A DNA stretch of 64,000 nucleotides from Otatea glauca (GCA_036346275.1 CM070723.1:2604001-2668000), one strand, 5' to 3'. Positions 44,867-57,037 are shown, counted from the first letter of the stretch. The notes: generated by a model from the sequence alone, not told the origin. Numbers and translations: made by a program.

Positions 44867-47800
44867 CAACTTATCTTAACAAGATTGAGATTGTGTTTTA
44901 AATTTGCAAGCTGATGTCTAGCCAAAGGCTTTGTGAATATATCTGCTAGCTGATCCCGGGAAGAAACAAATCTGATCTCCAGCAACTTTTGAGCTACTCT
45001 TTCACAGACGAAATGAAAATCAACTTCAATATGTTTTGTTCTAGCATGAAACATCGGATTTGTGGAGAGATATGTAGCTCCAAGGTTATCACACCATAGA
45101 CTAGGTGGTCTGGACAGAAAAATACCCAATTCTCGAAGAAGAGACTGAACCCATATCAGTTCAACAGTAGTATTGGCGAGTGCTTTGTACTCCGATTCTG
45201 TGCTTGAGCGTGATACAATGGCTTTCTTTCTTGAACTCCATGACACCAAACTGGCACCAAGGAATATTGCATAACCATTTGTTTACCTTCTGTCGTCTGA
45301 ACATCCAGCCCAATCGGCATCTGAAAATGCACTCAGTAACATCGGGACTGACTTCTGTATTTTCAGTCCAGTTGATTCAGTAAACTTGAGATACCTCATA
45401 ATACTTTGTACAGTAGACCAATGAATGGTTGTTGATGAGTGCATATACTACCTTATGTATCGAGAAAGCTATGTCTGGTCTAGTAAGAGTTAAGTATTGC
45501 AATGCCCCAACAATTCTTCGATACATGGTTGCTTCTGCTGCAGTGAGTACACTTCCATCCAACTTGGAGAGTTTTTCCGATGTTGACATTGGTGTAGCTA
45601 CAGGTTTATAATTATGCATGTTAGCTCGATGAAGTAATTCTCCAATGTACTTCCTTTGAGTTAATACTATTCCATCAGATCATCTCTGAACTTCAATGCC
45701 AAGGAAAAAAACTCAGATTCCCCAAGTCCTTGATTGCAAATTCTTTCTGCAGCTGCTTCATTAAATCATCAATAGATTGAGCAGAGGAACCTGTTATTAT
45801 TATGTTATCAACATAAATTAACATATAAATAACAGTTTCACCTTGGTTGTAAATAAATAGGGAGGTATCTGTTTTTGATGGCTTGAAGCTTAGTTCTTGG
45901 AGCTTGGAACTTAATCTCGAATACCATGCACGGGGTGGGTGCTTGCTTCAGCCCATAAAGTGATATTGTGAGTGATGTTTACTCTCATATCCCGGTGGTT
46001 GTCGCATAAATACTTCTTCCTCTAGCAGACTATGTAGAAATGCATTTTGCACATCTAGTTGTTGCTGATTCCACTGTTGTGACATAGCAATGCCAAGAAC
46101 AAGCCTGATTGTCGCCGGCTTCATGACAGGACTAAAAGTATCTCCATAATCAAGTCCATAACGTTGTTTGAAGCCTTTAGCTACTAAAGGAGCTTTGTGT
46201 CTCTCAACAGTACCATCTGACTTGGTCTTGAGTTTAAATACCCACTTACAGTCAATGATATTCATTCCTGGTTGTGGTGGAATAAGCTTCCAAGTCTTGT
46301 TTCTGATGAGAGCATTGTACTCCTCATCCATTGCTTGTTTCCACTTGGGATCACACAAGGTGTCAACATGACTTGTAGGTTCAGACAATGAAGTACTGAG
46401 GAGAGCACGTCGAGGATCATAAAAGACAGTAACATCCTTGAGTTGTTTTGGCTTGTGCACATTTGTCTTTGACCGGGTTTGCATATGATGATGTGTACTT
46501 TGTTGTGTAGCTGATGGTTCAGAGAAGTTCTCAGGCAACATGATTTCAAGTTCAGCTACAGAATTATCATGAGATGTAGCCGCTTCGGTTCCAGATTCAT
46601 CACCAGTACCTGAAACATTATCAAGTAATATCGCTTCCTCGTGTTGAGAACTACCTGCATAGTCCAAGTTAGACTGCATAATAGGAATATCATTATTTTC
46701 CATATGGTCAGAAGATCTCTTCTCAAGAGAACAAGGAGAGGAATGTACTGGTAGCAAAAAGGAATCTGTGGTGAGAGAACTATTGGATTATGTAGGGTCA
46801 GAAGCAAATGGAAAAATGCGTTCATCAAAAACATCATCTCTGGAAATGTATACACATCCAGTTGGAATGTGGAGACATTTGTAACCCTTGTGAATACTGC
46901 TATAACCAATGAAAACACATTGCTTAGAACGAAATTGCAACTTATAAGAATTGTAAGGCTGTAGATTAGGTCAGCAAGCAAAACCAAAAGTTCTAAGGAA
47001 AGTGTAATCTAGTTTGGATCCAAGAAGACATTCTACCGGAGTTTGTTGATTTATCACTCTACTAGGAAGCCTGTTTATGAGAAAACACGCAGTTTAAAAA
47101 GCATCATCCCAAAAACGAAGTGGAACTGAAGCATGTGCTAGAAGAGTGATTCCCATCTCCACAATGTGGTGATGTTTTCGCTCGGTGGCTCCATTTTGTT
47201 GATGGGTATGTGGACATGAAATTTGATGAGAAATGCCAATGGTTTTTAGATAGCTGTTAAGCTTTTGATACTCACCACCCCAGTCACTTTGTACACACAC
47301 AATTTTTCTATTCACAAGACGTTCAACATGACATTGGAATTGCATAAAAGTTTTCATAACATCTGCCTTGCTTTTCAAAGGAAATATCCAAGAAAATTTG
47401 CTCAAATCGTCGACAAAGCTTACATAACTGCTCTCTTTCTTTCCATTCACAGATGTTCGAGCAGGACCCAATACAGCAGTGAAAATGAGATCAAGATATG
47501 CTAAAGACACACTAGTTGACAAAGGTAAAGGAAGTTGGTGACTTTTGCCTTGTTGACAGGCATCACAGACATAGTTATTAAGAAAATTAGAACATGGGAG
47601 ATGATTATTCTGAAGAACATGTTGAACAACTGAAAAGGAGGGGTGTCCAAGGCGATGGTGCCATTCTGCAGATGTCTACTTGGCACTATGGAAGACATTC
47701 TTGAGTGTTTTATGGAAATCTGGAGGTATTATGTAGAGACCACCCTTGCATTAGCCTTTAAGAAGAGGTTCCTTCGTGTCTTGATCCTTGATAAGGAAGA

Positions 47801-49054
47801 AGTTAGGATGAAATTCAAGGAACACCTTGTTGTCAGAGGTAAAACATTGGACATACATCAAGTTTCGAGTTGTTGATGGTACATGAAGAACATTATTCAG
47901 ATGCAAACAGTGTGTACCAGTATTGAGCGGAGAGTGACCAATATGGGAAATTACTGTACCTGTATTATTTGCAGTGTGCACTTGATCAGTGCCAGCGTAC
48001 TTCTCCTTCATGCTTAGCTTGTTAAGATCACTAGTAATGTGATCAGTGGCACCAGTATCAGCATACCAGTTAGTGTCGACGTTGTATGAGGTGTTTGTCA
48101 CAGCTGCAAAAACTCTGTTGTCTTCAGCTTGATAGGAATGATCAAAGCGATGGTAGCATTTTAGTGCTACATGCCCCGCTTTGCTGCAGACCTGACAAAC
48201 AAGTCTATTTCCAGCAGAGTTCCCAGTCATGTTTCCTCCATTGCCTTATCCAGAGGATTGTCCACGTTGTGGACTTTGCCTACCACGACCACGCCCTCGA
48301 CCAGAACCACCACGATTGCCTTTTGATATCATATTAACCGAGGAACTAGAAATCTGAAACACAGCATTGTGTTGTTCTCGTCGCATCTCATAACTGAGGA
48401 GATGTGCATACAGGTCATTTAGACCCATTGGTTCAGTCTGAGTTGTCATAGATGTAACAAACGAGTCATAATCTGAGTCCAATCCAGCTAGCATGTAAGA
48501 AATAGTTTCCTCTACTCGTAAAGGTTATCTTGCGGTTGCAAGGTTATCCGCAAGAACCTTCACCTTGTTAAAATAGGCTGCAGGAGAGAGATCTTTCTTT
48601 TGTATGGTGGCTAATTGCATTCTAACTTGCATTATCCTAGCTCTAGATTGAGAAGAGAACATACGTTCTAAAGCAACCCATACATCATAAGCCGTAGAAA
48701 GAAAGAGAACTTGAGAAAGAACTTTAGGAGACAGAGATGAAAGAAGTGTACTCAGGACCATCTGGTCTTGTTGCAGCCATAAATTATTGCCGGATTTGGA
48801 ACCTGGGTGGCGCCGAGCAATGTAGTCTCTGTGATCATCATCTTAGACGCAACAATTGAGCCATCAATGTAGCCCATGAGTTGGCTTCGAAGGTAGGGAA
48901 GTAGCTGTGCCTTCCAAAGAAGATAGTTATCGTGGTTCAGCTTTACGTTGATGAGATGGCCGAACGATGGTGTTGGAAGAAGACCAGCAGCAGTGGTGGG
49001 ATTGGGATTCATGACGGAAGCAACAGTTGAAGAATTGGAGCTAGTGGTGGGCAT
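44866..49054 (-). pseudogene. Copia 2 gag-pol polyprotein, broken
   Basis: Gag starts MPTTSSNSSTVASV at 49054 and shows NYLLWKAQLLPYLRSQLMGY and a CCHC knuckle CQVCSKAGHVALKC (48195). Protease has NWYADTGATDHIT (active-site DTG). Integrase (47522-47094) carries YVSFVDDLSKFSWIFPL and VQSDWGGEY, with HTHQQNGATERKHHHI. RT starts at WKQAMDEEYNALIRNKTW and has QQLDVQNAFLHSLL (46020) and a YVDN motif instead of YVDD near 45800. RNase H (45249-44866) has SWSSRKKAIVSRSSTESEYKAL and ends ADIFTKPL. At least six frameshifts or stops (for example at 48752, 48525, 48246, 46757 and 45948) make it non-functional. Confidence 0.9.
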
Positions 49055-49326
49055 ACTGTGGATTCGTGCAAAGCTTTGATACAGTGTAGAAAAGAATACA
49101 CAAAGATTGAAGGAAATGAAATCCCGCACTCTCAAAATGAGTCACGGTTCTGTTTATATTGATATTGTTAGTTGAACTACAGTCTATACGACAATAGAAA
49201 AACCGAGAAAATTCATGGGACATGGCGAGAGATTAGGAGAGCTTCTAGGACATAAGAATAGGTCCTCAACAGACTAACTAACTAACTACACCATTTTCAA
49301 AAACAAAAACAGACTAACTACCTACA

Positions 49327-50205
49327 TTTTTTTTTGAACACAGCCGTGCTGCAGTTAAATTAATAGAAGGAGGATAGCGGTACAAGGTTTTAGACGCTTA
49401 CAAGGTGCAGGAGACTGCACCCAAGGAGAAAGACAGAAAGGAAAACAGACAGCATAGAAGGAAGGAGAAAAAAGCTACTACTACTACTAACACGAGCACA
49501 CCCCTTAGTGCGTACTATTTAACAGATTTTTAAGATGTTTTGCTCCTGCGAAAATCCAATTGGAGGCCTCATCTTTGATTGATTGGACGACTTCTTCATG
49601 CGTTGCGCAAATGTCTCGGAACACTCTGCTGTTGCGCTCTTTCCACCAGCACCAACAAGTGAGGATAATGAGGGTTTTGATCCCTTTCCGAAATTTCGGT
49701 GTACAGTTTAGAAGCATAAGGTTCCAATGTTCAAGATCATCAGGTAACCGCAATTGGTCTGTCTGTAAAGCTGGCATGCGAACCCAGTGTGCTATAGATG
49801 ACCACAACTGCCGGGCTTTGGGACAGTCGACGAATAGGTGGAGAACCGTTTCAAGGTTTCGGCAGCACATAGGACAAAAATACTGATTTGGCCATCCCTT
49901 ACTTTGCAAACGCTGCGCTGTCCATAAGCGGTTCTGTTGCGCCAGCCAGAGGAAGATCTTGCACCGCATCGGCACCCAAGCCGACCAGATGGTGGTCGTG
50001 AAGGATTTCTGGACGCTTCCTACGAACTGCATTTGGTAAGCCGATTTTGCTGAGTAGGCCCTATCGGGGGATTGTGTCCATGTAATGGCATCATTCGTGT
50101 CCGGTTGAAGCGGCACTGATTGGACTTTGATCCATAGTCTGACATATTCTCGTATAAGGTGCCGATCGAGGTTGTGGCGTATGTCTCGTATCCTGTTATT
50201 GTTTG
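49327..50205 (-). mobile_element. 5'-truncated LINE with 15-bp target duplication
   Basis: A poly(A) tail (T run 49327-49335 on the plus strand) marks the 3' end. GACTAACTACCTACA (49312-49326) and GACTAACTACCCACA (50206-50220) are the target duplication with one mismatch. The insertion lies in the 5' LTR of Copia 2. Being 879 bp long and lacking EN and RT, it is a typical product of incomplete target-primed reverse transcription. Confidence 0.9.
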
Positions 50206-50221
50206 GACTAACTACCCACAT
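49505..50221 (-). pseudogene. LINE zf-RVT domain, open frame of 238 residues
   Basis: The frame carries AYSAKSAYQMQFVGS, the block beginning WVPMRCKIFLWLAQQNRLWT, then CPMCCRNLETVLHLFVDCPKARQLW (the zf-RVT zinc-binding motif) and ILTCWCWWKERNSRVF, a standard 3' end of plant L1 ORF2. Although it has no internal stop, it has no RT, EN or RNase H, so I treat it as a fragment. Its reading starts in the LTR. Confidence 0.85.
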
Positions 50222-50234
50222 GACTCTTTCAACA

Positions 50235-50829
50235 GATTACTCGTCGTGTTTATTAGTCGGACAGTCGATGGATCGAATCGAATGCATTGTTATGGTGCTA
50301 AGCTCGATGCATCCATGGTGTAAATAGCTTCGTGCATGCATCGAAGTGAGACATGCATGTTTGCGCGGTGGATTCTACGGCACGACAAAATCACACCTGA
50401 AAACAGAAATCAGGGATCCAACTTCTGTTCCAGATAGACTTGAGGACATGCACGTGGAGAATAAGCAACAACAACTAGCAGTAGGTTGCATCTTTTTAAA
50501 CGTACCGATTACTGCCTTACTGATTATTAATATAAGTTGGCTTTTTAACTGGCGTGAGTATATCATTGAACCATCGTATCATATATAGTGCTCTACTAGT
50601 CTACTACAGTACATACTAAATTACTAATCATGCAACTGTAATACAACCAGAATCTTGTTGAATGGAATCGCAATCCGCCCAGATTATTTCATACATTCAC
50701 AACTCACAAGCCACTAACAATTCTATCGATTTGAATGCTCGATCAAAAAAAAAACTCGAGTACTGGTTAGCAATGCCCTTTATTCAGCTTCACTGGTCGA
50801 CCCTGCATGCAGAACGTGAGAATATTATT
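50235..50829. other. 3' flank of the SRC2-like gene
   Basis: About 600 bp downstream (minus strand) of the stop codon, presumably containing the 3' UTR. A minus-strand AATAAA-type signal is not obvious to me. No other gene seen. Confidence 0.4.
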
Positions 50830-51681
50830 CTAGAACACAGCCCCTCCGCCGTCGGCCAACCCGGCGCGGTACCCAGCATTATAGGCTGCCGCGTCCGACA
50901 TCATGTCGCCGGCCAGCATCCCGCCGATCGCGCCGCCGACCAGCCCGGCGCCAAGCCCCATCCCGAAGTCCAAGTTGCTATTGTGCTTTCCCGTCCTCGG
51001 AGAGGCAGCCACGTGCCCGGCAGCTTTTGGTGGCGGAGGCACGGCCACGTGCCCGGCAGCTTGTGGCGCCGGAGTTACGGCTACATGCCCTGCAGCTTGC
51101 GGAGGCGGCGGCACGGCCACATGACCGGCAGCTTGTGGAGGCGGCGGCAGTGGCAGCGGCGGGGGAAGATAAATGTAAGGGGGAGGATATAACGGCCGCG
51201 CCACCGGATACGCGACAACGGGATCGTCGGCTCTTGCGTCGGGTACTTGCGGCGCGATGACGGGGCCCAGACGGTACGTCAGGTGGAGCACACCGCGCGG
51301 CTCGCTGCGGTGCACCTTGCGGACCTGGTAGGACGCGAACTGCTGCGGGCGGGGGCCCAGGTCGCCCGTGCAGGCGCCGGCGAGGATCTCGGCCAGCGGG
51401 ACGATGACCTCGCCAACGTCGCGGTCGCCGCGCGAGCGCTCGGTGCGGAGGAGGACGTGCAGGCAGCCGCTGGCGGCCGAGGCAGTGGGCGGGACGACGA
51501 ACCGGAGCGTGGCGTTCCATGAGGGCTGGCGGCCGCCGTAGGGGTCCGGCAGCGTGCACTGGCGCGTGAGCGGGTCGCCGGAGATGGTCGCCACAGCGTA
51601 CACCTCCATGCGCGTGATCAGGTTCACCTTCTTCAGGTCCTTCGCCGACATGAGGGTAACCTCCAGCACTCTGTACGCCAT
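50830..51681 (-). CDS. SRC2-like C2-domain protein
   Basis: A single exon encodes 283 residues. A C2 domain spans about residues 1-130: it starts MAYRVLEVTLMSAKDLKKVN, then VYAVATISGDPLTRQCTLPD, NATLRFVVPP and GEVIVPLAEILAG. This matches plant SRC2/BAP-type C2 proteins, which bind phospholipid in a Ca2+-dependent way and are often cold- or defence-induced. Residues about 165-225 contain four copies of a 12-residue Pro-rich repeat ending QAAGHVAV. The C-terminus GMGLGAGLVGGAIGGMLAG is a Gly-rich hydrophobic segment, suited to membrane or vesicle association, followed by AYNAGYRAGLADGGGAVF. This C2, Pro-rich, Gly-rich-tail layout is typical of SRC2. The start is fixed by homology of the first C2 strand. 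Intact and GC-rich. Confidence 0.9.
   Translation of the reverse strand: MAYRVLEVTLMSAKDLKKVNLITRMEVYAVATISGDPLTRQCTLPDPYGGRQPSWNATLRFVVPPTASAASGCLHVLLRTERSRGDRDVGEVIVPLAEILAGACTGDLGPRPQQFASYQVRKVHRSEPRGVLHLTYRLGPVIAPQVPDARADDPVVAYPVARPLYPPPYIYLPPPLPLPPPPQAAGHVAVPPPPQAAGHVAVTPAPQAAGHVAVPPPPKAAGHVAASPRTGKHNSNLDFGMGLGAGLVGGAIGGMLAGDMMSDAAAYNAGYRAGLADGGGAVF
51005..51155 (-). repeat. 36-bp tandem repeats coding for PPPPQAAGHVAV
   Basis: Four successive units with variants (APQAAGHVAV, PPKAAGHVAA) lie in the SRC2-like linker. All keep the reading frame, so unit gain or loss would change only linker length. Confidence 0.85.
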
Positions 51682-53589
51682 GGTTAATTCACTCTCTAGT
51701 CTCTAAGATGATTGCTGTGCTTGTTAGGTGACGGTGGCTTCAAGCTGGGAGGAGGTATGTAACATGTATGTATAGGACCAAAGGAGGTCGTGTGGGGCCC
51801 ACATCCGGTGATGGTAAGATTCTCTGTTGGGACCAAAACTAGGTAAAAATTCGAAAGGGTGGCTTCCGGGTTCACTAGGAAGGAGAAGGCCTCGACAGCT
51901 GCCTGATCCTGCCTTCAAGCAACGGGACGATCGGATCATGCAGCACCTCTGGACTGATCTGAGCCATCCGATGGAGATCAAGCCTATGTCCTTGATTAAT
52001 TGGGAGGCAGCTTGCTTTTAAATTTTCGCAATTGCTATATATCATGCGTGTTCTTCTTCTTTTTAAATCATTCGAATTTCTGACATTGCGATCTGCATCA
52101 CGATTTGTGCGCCTTCCCTCCTCTATCTCTGTCCCCGATGATGCTCCGGCAGGCTTGTCCTCTCCGGCAGCGGCGAGTTAGGGTTCGGGTTTCATCAAAT
52201 TAGGGTTTGGGTTCACTGAAGCAGTCAATAGAGGGAGGTCGGGGCGGCGGGAGGATCAGCGGTGAGTGACGGTAGCAGCGGGACGGTGAAGCGGTGGTGG
52301 CACTACCGACCGCGGGTCAAAAGTAGGCGGTGGGTGGTAAAGGTCGGCGGGTACGACAAGACCAAGAGAATATTAGGAGAAGACGGGTGGTAGTGGCGGA
52401 TCCGACAGCTACCACTACCGGAGATGGGGAAGAACGGCGACAACGACAGAGAGGATGATGAGGGCCACCACAACGGGAGGGGAGGAGGAGGCGGAATATG
52501 GCGGAGGGGGAAGGGGGTTGTTGGTGACGCGGTGGACTGGAGGTGCGTTGGTAGAGGCAGGGTTGGCTTCGGGAAGAGGCAGGCTAGAGCTAGGGAATGT
52601 GGATGCTTCCTTTTTATATGGGTTGGGATTGAGGCAGCTGGATTGTTGGATTGAGATCCAGCAACCTAGAATTTTAACTGATTTTCACCCCAAAAATCAT
52701 TCGAATGATACCCGTCATTCCCTTTAATTTTTGCCTGAGTATGGACGGTAGGACAAGATTTGGAGGCATCTGATACTCCATACTCGGTAGGTTGAGGGAT
52801 TGTTCTTGTCGAGTGCAATCATGGTCTATTTAAAGCTTACTCGTCTTCTTCCCGACGATGCGTTTCAGCTGATTAGCACACGACCGATGCCATATCTTTG
52901 TCTGGCTTCGTTTCCCTTTTTATATGGTTTATTTGGCTTTCTTGCTGCTGAAAGATGCGAGGCTTGGATATGTACCATTTCTTTCAGGCGGCTTTATTGC
53001 TGAACCTTTGAATGTGCCGTAGCCTGTAGGTAGCATTGCAAAGAAAGAACCAAACTGGTGTCTCTTTTTTATTAGAGATCTTTTCTTGAGAAATATCTCT
53101 TCAGTTTTTTTTTTGGTCTAGCTGTTATATATTACACGGCATGGCCTGCACATAGATATTCCTCTTCCTGTCTTGCCTGTATGCACATAGATATGTAAAA
53201 CCTCTGCTATAACTTGTACGTACTGATGTGGCTGGGAGGATGCATGCACAGTTAAGCGAATTGATTCACCCATTCCCATCCTCTTTTAGTTTTTGACCAA
53301 GGCACTGTTTAGATAAATGGTAATTTTGAGATGTTTCAGGATTTAGTTCAAATTTAAAATAAATCTAAAATATTCTAATAAAATAACAAACACCCGGTAA
53401 ATCATTATCGGCAACTGGATCTGACGTTTTGTTCTCCTGTTAAAGCGGTTCAATCTACGGTTCAGCTGCCTGCCTATCTCTTCCTTGCGAGTGATGGCGA
53501 CGCAGAACTGAAGATCGATTCTCGAGTTACACAACTCAATGGAGCTAGGTAGACGATTATCTTCATTGTTTTATTAATTTGATTATACG
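51682..53589. other. upstream region of SRC2-like gene and intergenic DNA
   Basis: A TATA-like CTATACATAC lies on the minus strand near 51760. Positions 52250-52600 are purine- and G-rich (GGGAGG, GGCGG repeats) and the open frames there look non-coding. A scrap of another MITE lies at 53300-53400 (GCACTGTTTAGAT... AACAAACACCCGG). No gene seen. Confidence 0.4.
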
Positions 53590-53812
53590 GTTCGTGTTTG
53601 GACGGTGGGATGAAATTAAATAAAATAAGATGGTTCGATTGTACCATTTGATTCCATTGTTTTAGATGAATAGAATAGTTCGTTATCCTTAAATTTATAT
53701 TCCATCATCCAAGATGAAATGGTTTCATTTAAATAATCAAACACATAGATGATTTTTTTTAACCATCTTATTCATATACTACTTAGTACAAACAATCAAA
53801 CACACCTATACT
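53590..53812 (+). mobile_element. degraded Tourist-like MITE (GTGTTTGG family)
   Basis: The left end is TTCGTGTTTGGACGGTGGG and the right end CAATCAAACACACCTATA, related to the better copy at 59373-59603. GATGGTT and AACCATC arms are inverted inside. A target duplication is not clear. Confidence 0.5.
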
Positions 53813-53840
53813 TAAAATCAAGTCCCGGCTTACTTGGAAC

Positions 53841-56800
53841 CAGAGATGGCCAAACGGGTTGCCCGGCACGGCACGGCCCGATTAAAAATCGGCACGGCCA
53901 GTTTAGGCACGACCCGATTAGGCCCGGCTTGTAAACGGGCCGTGCCGTGCCGGCCCACGTGCCGGGGTGGCGGCCCAAGCACGGCCCGGTCCTTCACGGG
54001 CCGGGTCGGCCCGGTAGCCCGTTTAGCGCCAGAAAATTTGAAAAAAATAAAAAAATTTAAAAAAATAGATAAAGTATGATAAAAAATGCAAAAAAATGAA
54101 CACATTCAGGAAAATGGGAAAATTTAGAATAATTAGAAAACTCGAAGGATGAATAAAAACTTTTTAAATATATATATAAATTAAGAAAAAACTAAAATAC
54201 GAGATAAATTCTAAAATGATACAAATAATTTGAATTAAATAATGAACTTTATTGATGTTTGGCTGCCTCGTTAAAAACTTTGCCAAGTAAAAACTCAACA
54301 CGAGAAAACCTTGGCAAAGAAAAAAGAGTACGACCTATAGCTCACTGATACAATAAAAAAGTGAAGATTACAATTATTCTTCCTCATTATCTAGATAAAG
54401 ATTTTCGAACGTCTCCGCCAGCTCAGTATTTTCTGCAGTATGTTGAGCTCGTTGATCAGCTTGTTCCCAATCTTTCATAGTGAGAAGTATTTTCACCATC
54501 TCACTAGTCAGATTTGTTCTTCTCTCCTCGATTATTCTTCCGGATAGACTGAAAGTAGACTCCGAAGAAACCTTGGAGACAGGAACTGTTAACACATCCC
54601 GTGCTACTATGGAAAGCACCGGATATGTTATCTTGTGCTCGTGCCACCACTGCAAAATGCTGAAGTCCTCTTCTTGCTTCTCTTGGTAGTTGACAGTGTC
54701 GCTGTTGAGATAGGCAGCTAGCTCCCCACCACTTGATGTGTCCGCACTTGTCGTTGATGTAGTCGAACTCCTTGAGGAAGAGTCACCTGCACCCCATATC
54801 TTTCCCTACGCGGTTTTCTTCTTACCTGTTGTGGGTGCTGGTGGAGGTCACTGCATGCGAACTCCAGCAAACTTCCGATCGTACTTATCATAAGCTTGAG
54901 ATAAGTTAGCACGGACAATTGAAAAATAACTAGAATAATCAGTACCTACCACATACTTAGAAGTGAGAGAACATTAGAGAATCCCCGAATTTTAGCTCTA
55001 GGATCTAAAATAAATGCAAATGCATATAACATAAGAATTTCTTGCTAATATTTTAAAATTTTAGTTTTCATAGCATAAACAACTTCACACAAGACATTAT
55101 CATTTTCGTGGCTCTTTAAGTGGGTAGAAATTTCTAAAATATGATGCACAATTAAAGGAGAGGTTGTGTAATAAACTCCAGATAAAGCAACAGTAGATTC
55201 AAAAAAAAGTTCTAAAAATGACAGCAAGTATTTAGCAATATACCAATGTTGCTCTGTGAGTACCTACGACCATCCGTGTCTGACGGTGCGTGTTAATAAA
55301 AACAGAAAATGTGCTCTCATATGGTACTAGATTCTTAAGCATCAAGTAAGTAGAGTTCCATCTAACAAGCATATCCGGATCAAACTTGCGCGGATGCACA
55401 TTCATTGCAATACAATAAGTCTTAAATGCTGCTACTCGTTGATTAGAATAATTTAAGTAAGATATTGCATTGCGAAAAGGTTCAAGATACTGATCTAACC
55501 TCTTCAAATCAGATTTAACTATAAGATTAATTATATGGCAAGCATAACGCTGATGTAATAAGAAAAATTCAGCATAAGAATTGAAAAGCGGAGTAAGAAT
55601 GTTCATGGCAGAAGGATTTGCAGAAGCATTATCTAATGTTATTGCAAAAATCTTATCACTAAGACCAAAATCTTCCACAATTTTTACAATACAATCAGCA
55701 ATATTTTCACCAGTATGTGCTACATTAATTAATTTGAATCCTATAATTCTCTTTTCTAGTTGCCAATCATCGTTTACATAATGAGCAACTACACTAAGGT
55801 AATCCTCTTTAGCTCTACCACTCCATATATCAGATGTCAAAGACACAGAAAAAGTATAGGTACTAAATTTTTCTTTTAGGTTATTGCGATAATTATTATA
55901 ATATTTAATCAAATCTCTAGTTGTCGTCTGTCTAGAAACTGCAGAAAACCTAGGATTATGAGCGGTCCTAATATAGCTTTCAAACGCAGCTGACTCACCA
56001 AAGTTTAAAGGAAGATCTTGAGAAGCGATTAAACGACAAAGAGATTCACGAGCTACCTCAGGATTGTAGTCCCGATTCGCATCGTACCATCGGGTTGTCT
56101 TGCACCGCGCCTCATCTCGAAGCCATCCCCGTTTTTTTTCTATAGCTCTCAGCATGCCTCTTCAAGTACCCCGTTCCACCTGAAAATTTCGCAGTTAATT
56201 TATGCTTTCAGTATTTACAAATAGCATACCTGATCTGGAGGTCGTTTGATGTCTCAAAAATCCGGTCGAAATCTTCCCAGACTCCCGATGTACTGCGTCT
56301 TGTTCTTTTCGCCCTGGTGCTTGCCGACGCAGTAGCACTTGTAGGGCCTGAGGATGGCACAGCTCCTGCAGCTTCTTAGGCATATGGTGCAAGAAGCTCC
56401 TCGGGTGAAATACCAGAAACAGAAGCTGGGAACGACGGAAAATCCCCGGGCTCCATAAAGCAAAGTAGCAAACTACAAGAAATAATGACGCAATTAAAAC
56501 TAAAATATGATTTAAAATACTAACAAAATGAAAAAATAAATCACAATTGTCACCTTGATTTCTCGACAGAAGCCGAAAGCCGATTTTCAGATTTTTGGAT
56601 TTTTGACAAAACTATTTATAATTTTGCCAAATTACCACTAAGAACAAAATAATTTCCATAAGAGAATGAGTAGAAGAGAATGCAAGATTGCTGGTGTGGA
56701 AATGGGGAGGGGGCAGCCACCTATTTATAGAAAAAAATTCAGGATATTTTTGAATATTTTTGGATTTTTTTTGAATTTTTTAAGTCTGTAACGGCTATAA

Positions 56801-57037
56801 AACGGCTATTTTTTTAACCGGGCTAAACGGGCCGTGCCTGTGCCATGCCGGGCCGTTGCCGTGCCGGGCCCAGAGCTAAACAGGCCGTGCCGTGTCAGCC
56901 CGCCGTGTCACACCCCGGCCCAAGCACGACACAGGATGTTGGGCCGTGCCGGCACGACCCGTTTAGCTCTGGGTCGTGCCGGACCCGAACCAGACCCACA
57001 CTTGTGTGCCGCGTGCTGGCCCGTTTGGCCACCACTA
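53841..57037 (-). mobile_element. hAT transposon, 3197 bp, TSD CTTGG(A/T)AC
   Basis: The left terminus is CAGAGATGGCCAAACGGG. The right terminus reads CCCGTTTGGCCACCACTA (TAGTGGTGGCCAAACGGG on the other strand), so the inverted repeats match at 15 of 18 bases. Flanks CTTGGAAC (53833-53840) and CTTGGTAC (57038-57045) form the 8-bp duplication. Both subterminal regions (53850-54020 and 56825-57020) are packed with GGCACGGCCCG-type motifs in both orientations, the expected transposase-binding arrays. The transposase gene between them is broken, so the element is now immobile unless helped in trans. Confidence 0.9.
54374..56400 (-). pseudogene. hAT transposase (BED finger, DUF4413, hAT-C), broken
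   Basis: A BED-type finger at about 56290-56110 reads RYAICKY-stop-KHKL then GTGYLKRH: the second zinc-ligand Cys codon is TGA (56208-56210). The body at 56155-55232 has NPEVARESLCRLIAS, FESYIRTAHNPRFSAVSRQT, the LTSDIWSGRAKEDYLSVVAH block (catalytic-region Asp) and ITLDNASANPSAMN (the ALDNASAN motif), then RYACHIINLIVKSDLK and DMLVRWNSTYLML. The hAT dimerisation domain at 54655-54374 has WWHEHKITYPVLSIVARDVL, PVSKVSSESTFSLSGR, RRTNL and KDWEQADQRAQ. The frame shifts between the finger and the body, and near 54950 and 54820. No functional transposase is made. Confidence 0.88.

Larger units (their letters stand above)
44677..50234 (-). mobile_element. Copia LTR retrotransposon 2, decayed, with nested LINE
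   Basis: On the minus strand the order is 5' LTR (50234-49085, interrupted by a LINE at 49327-50205), gag from 49054, pol to 44866, a polypurine tract with nine G residues at 44850-44866 and a 3' LTR (44849-44677). The LTRs begin TGTTGAAAGAGTCATGT. The 5' LTR ends near CTTTTCTACA, followed by CTGTATCAAAGC, a degenerate TGGTATCAGAGC primer site. The 3' LTR is cut off after ATTTTGAGAGT, so the left end and target duplication are missing. The LTRs have drifted clearly, so this insertion is older than the Copia at 17602. Confidence 0.88.
49085..50234 (-). repeat. 5' LTR of Copia 2, split by a LINE
   Basis: The true LTR sequence is 50234-50221 plus 49326-49085, about 256 bp after removing the LINE and one target copy. 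It begins TGTTGAAAGAGTCATGTGGG and ends CTTTTCTACA. Confidence 0.75.
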
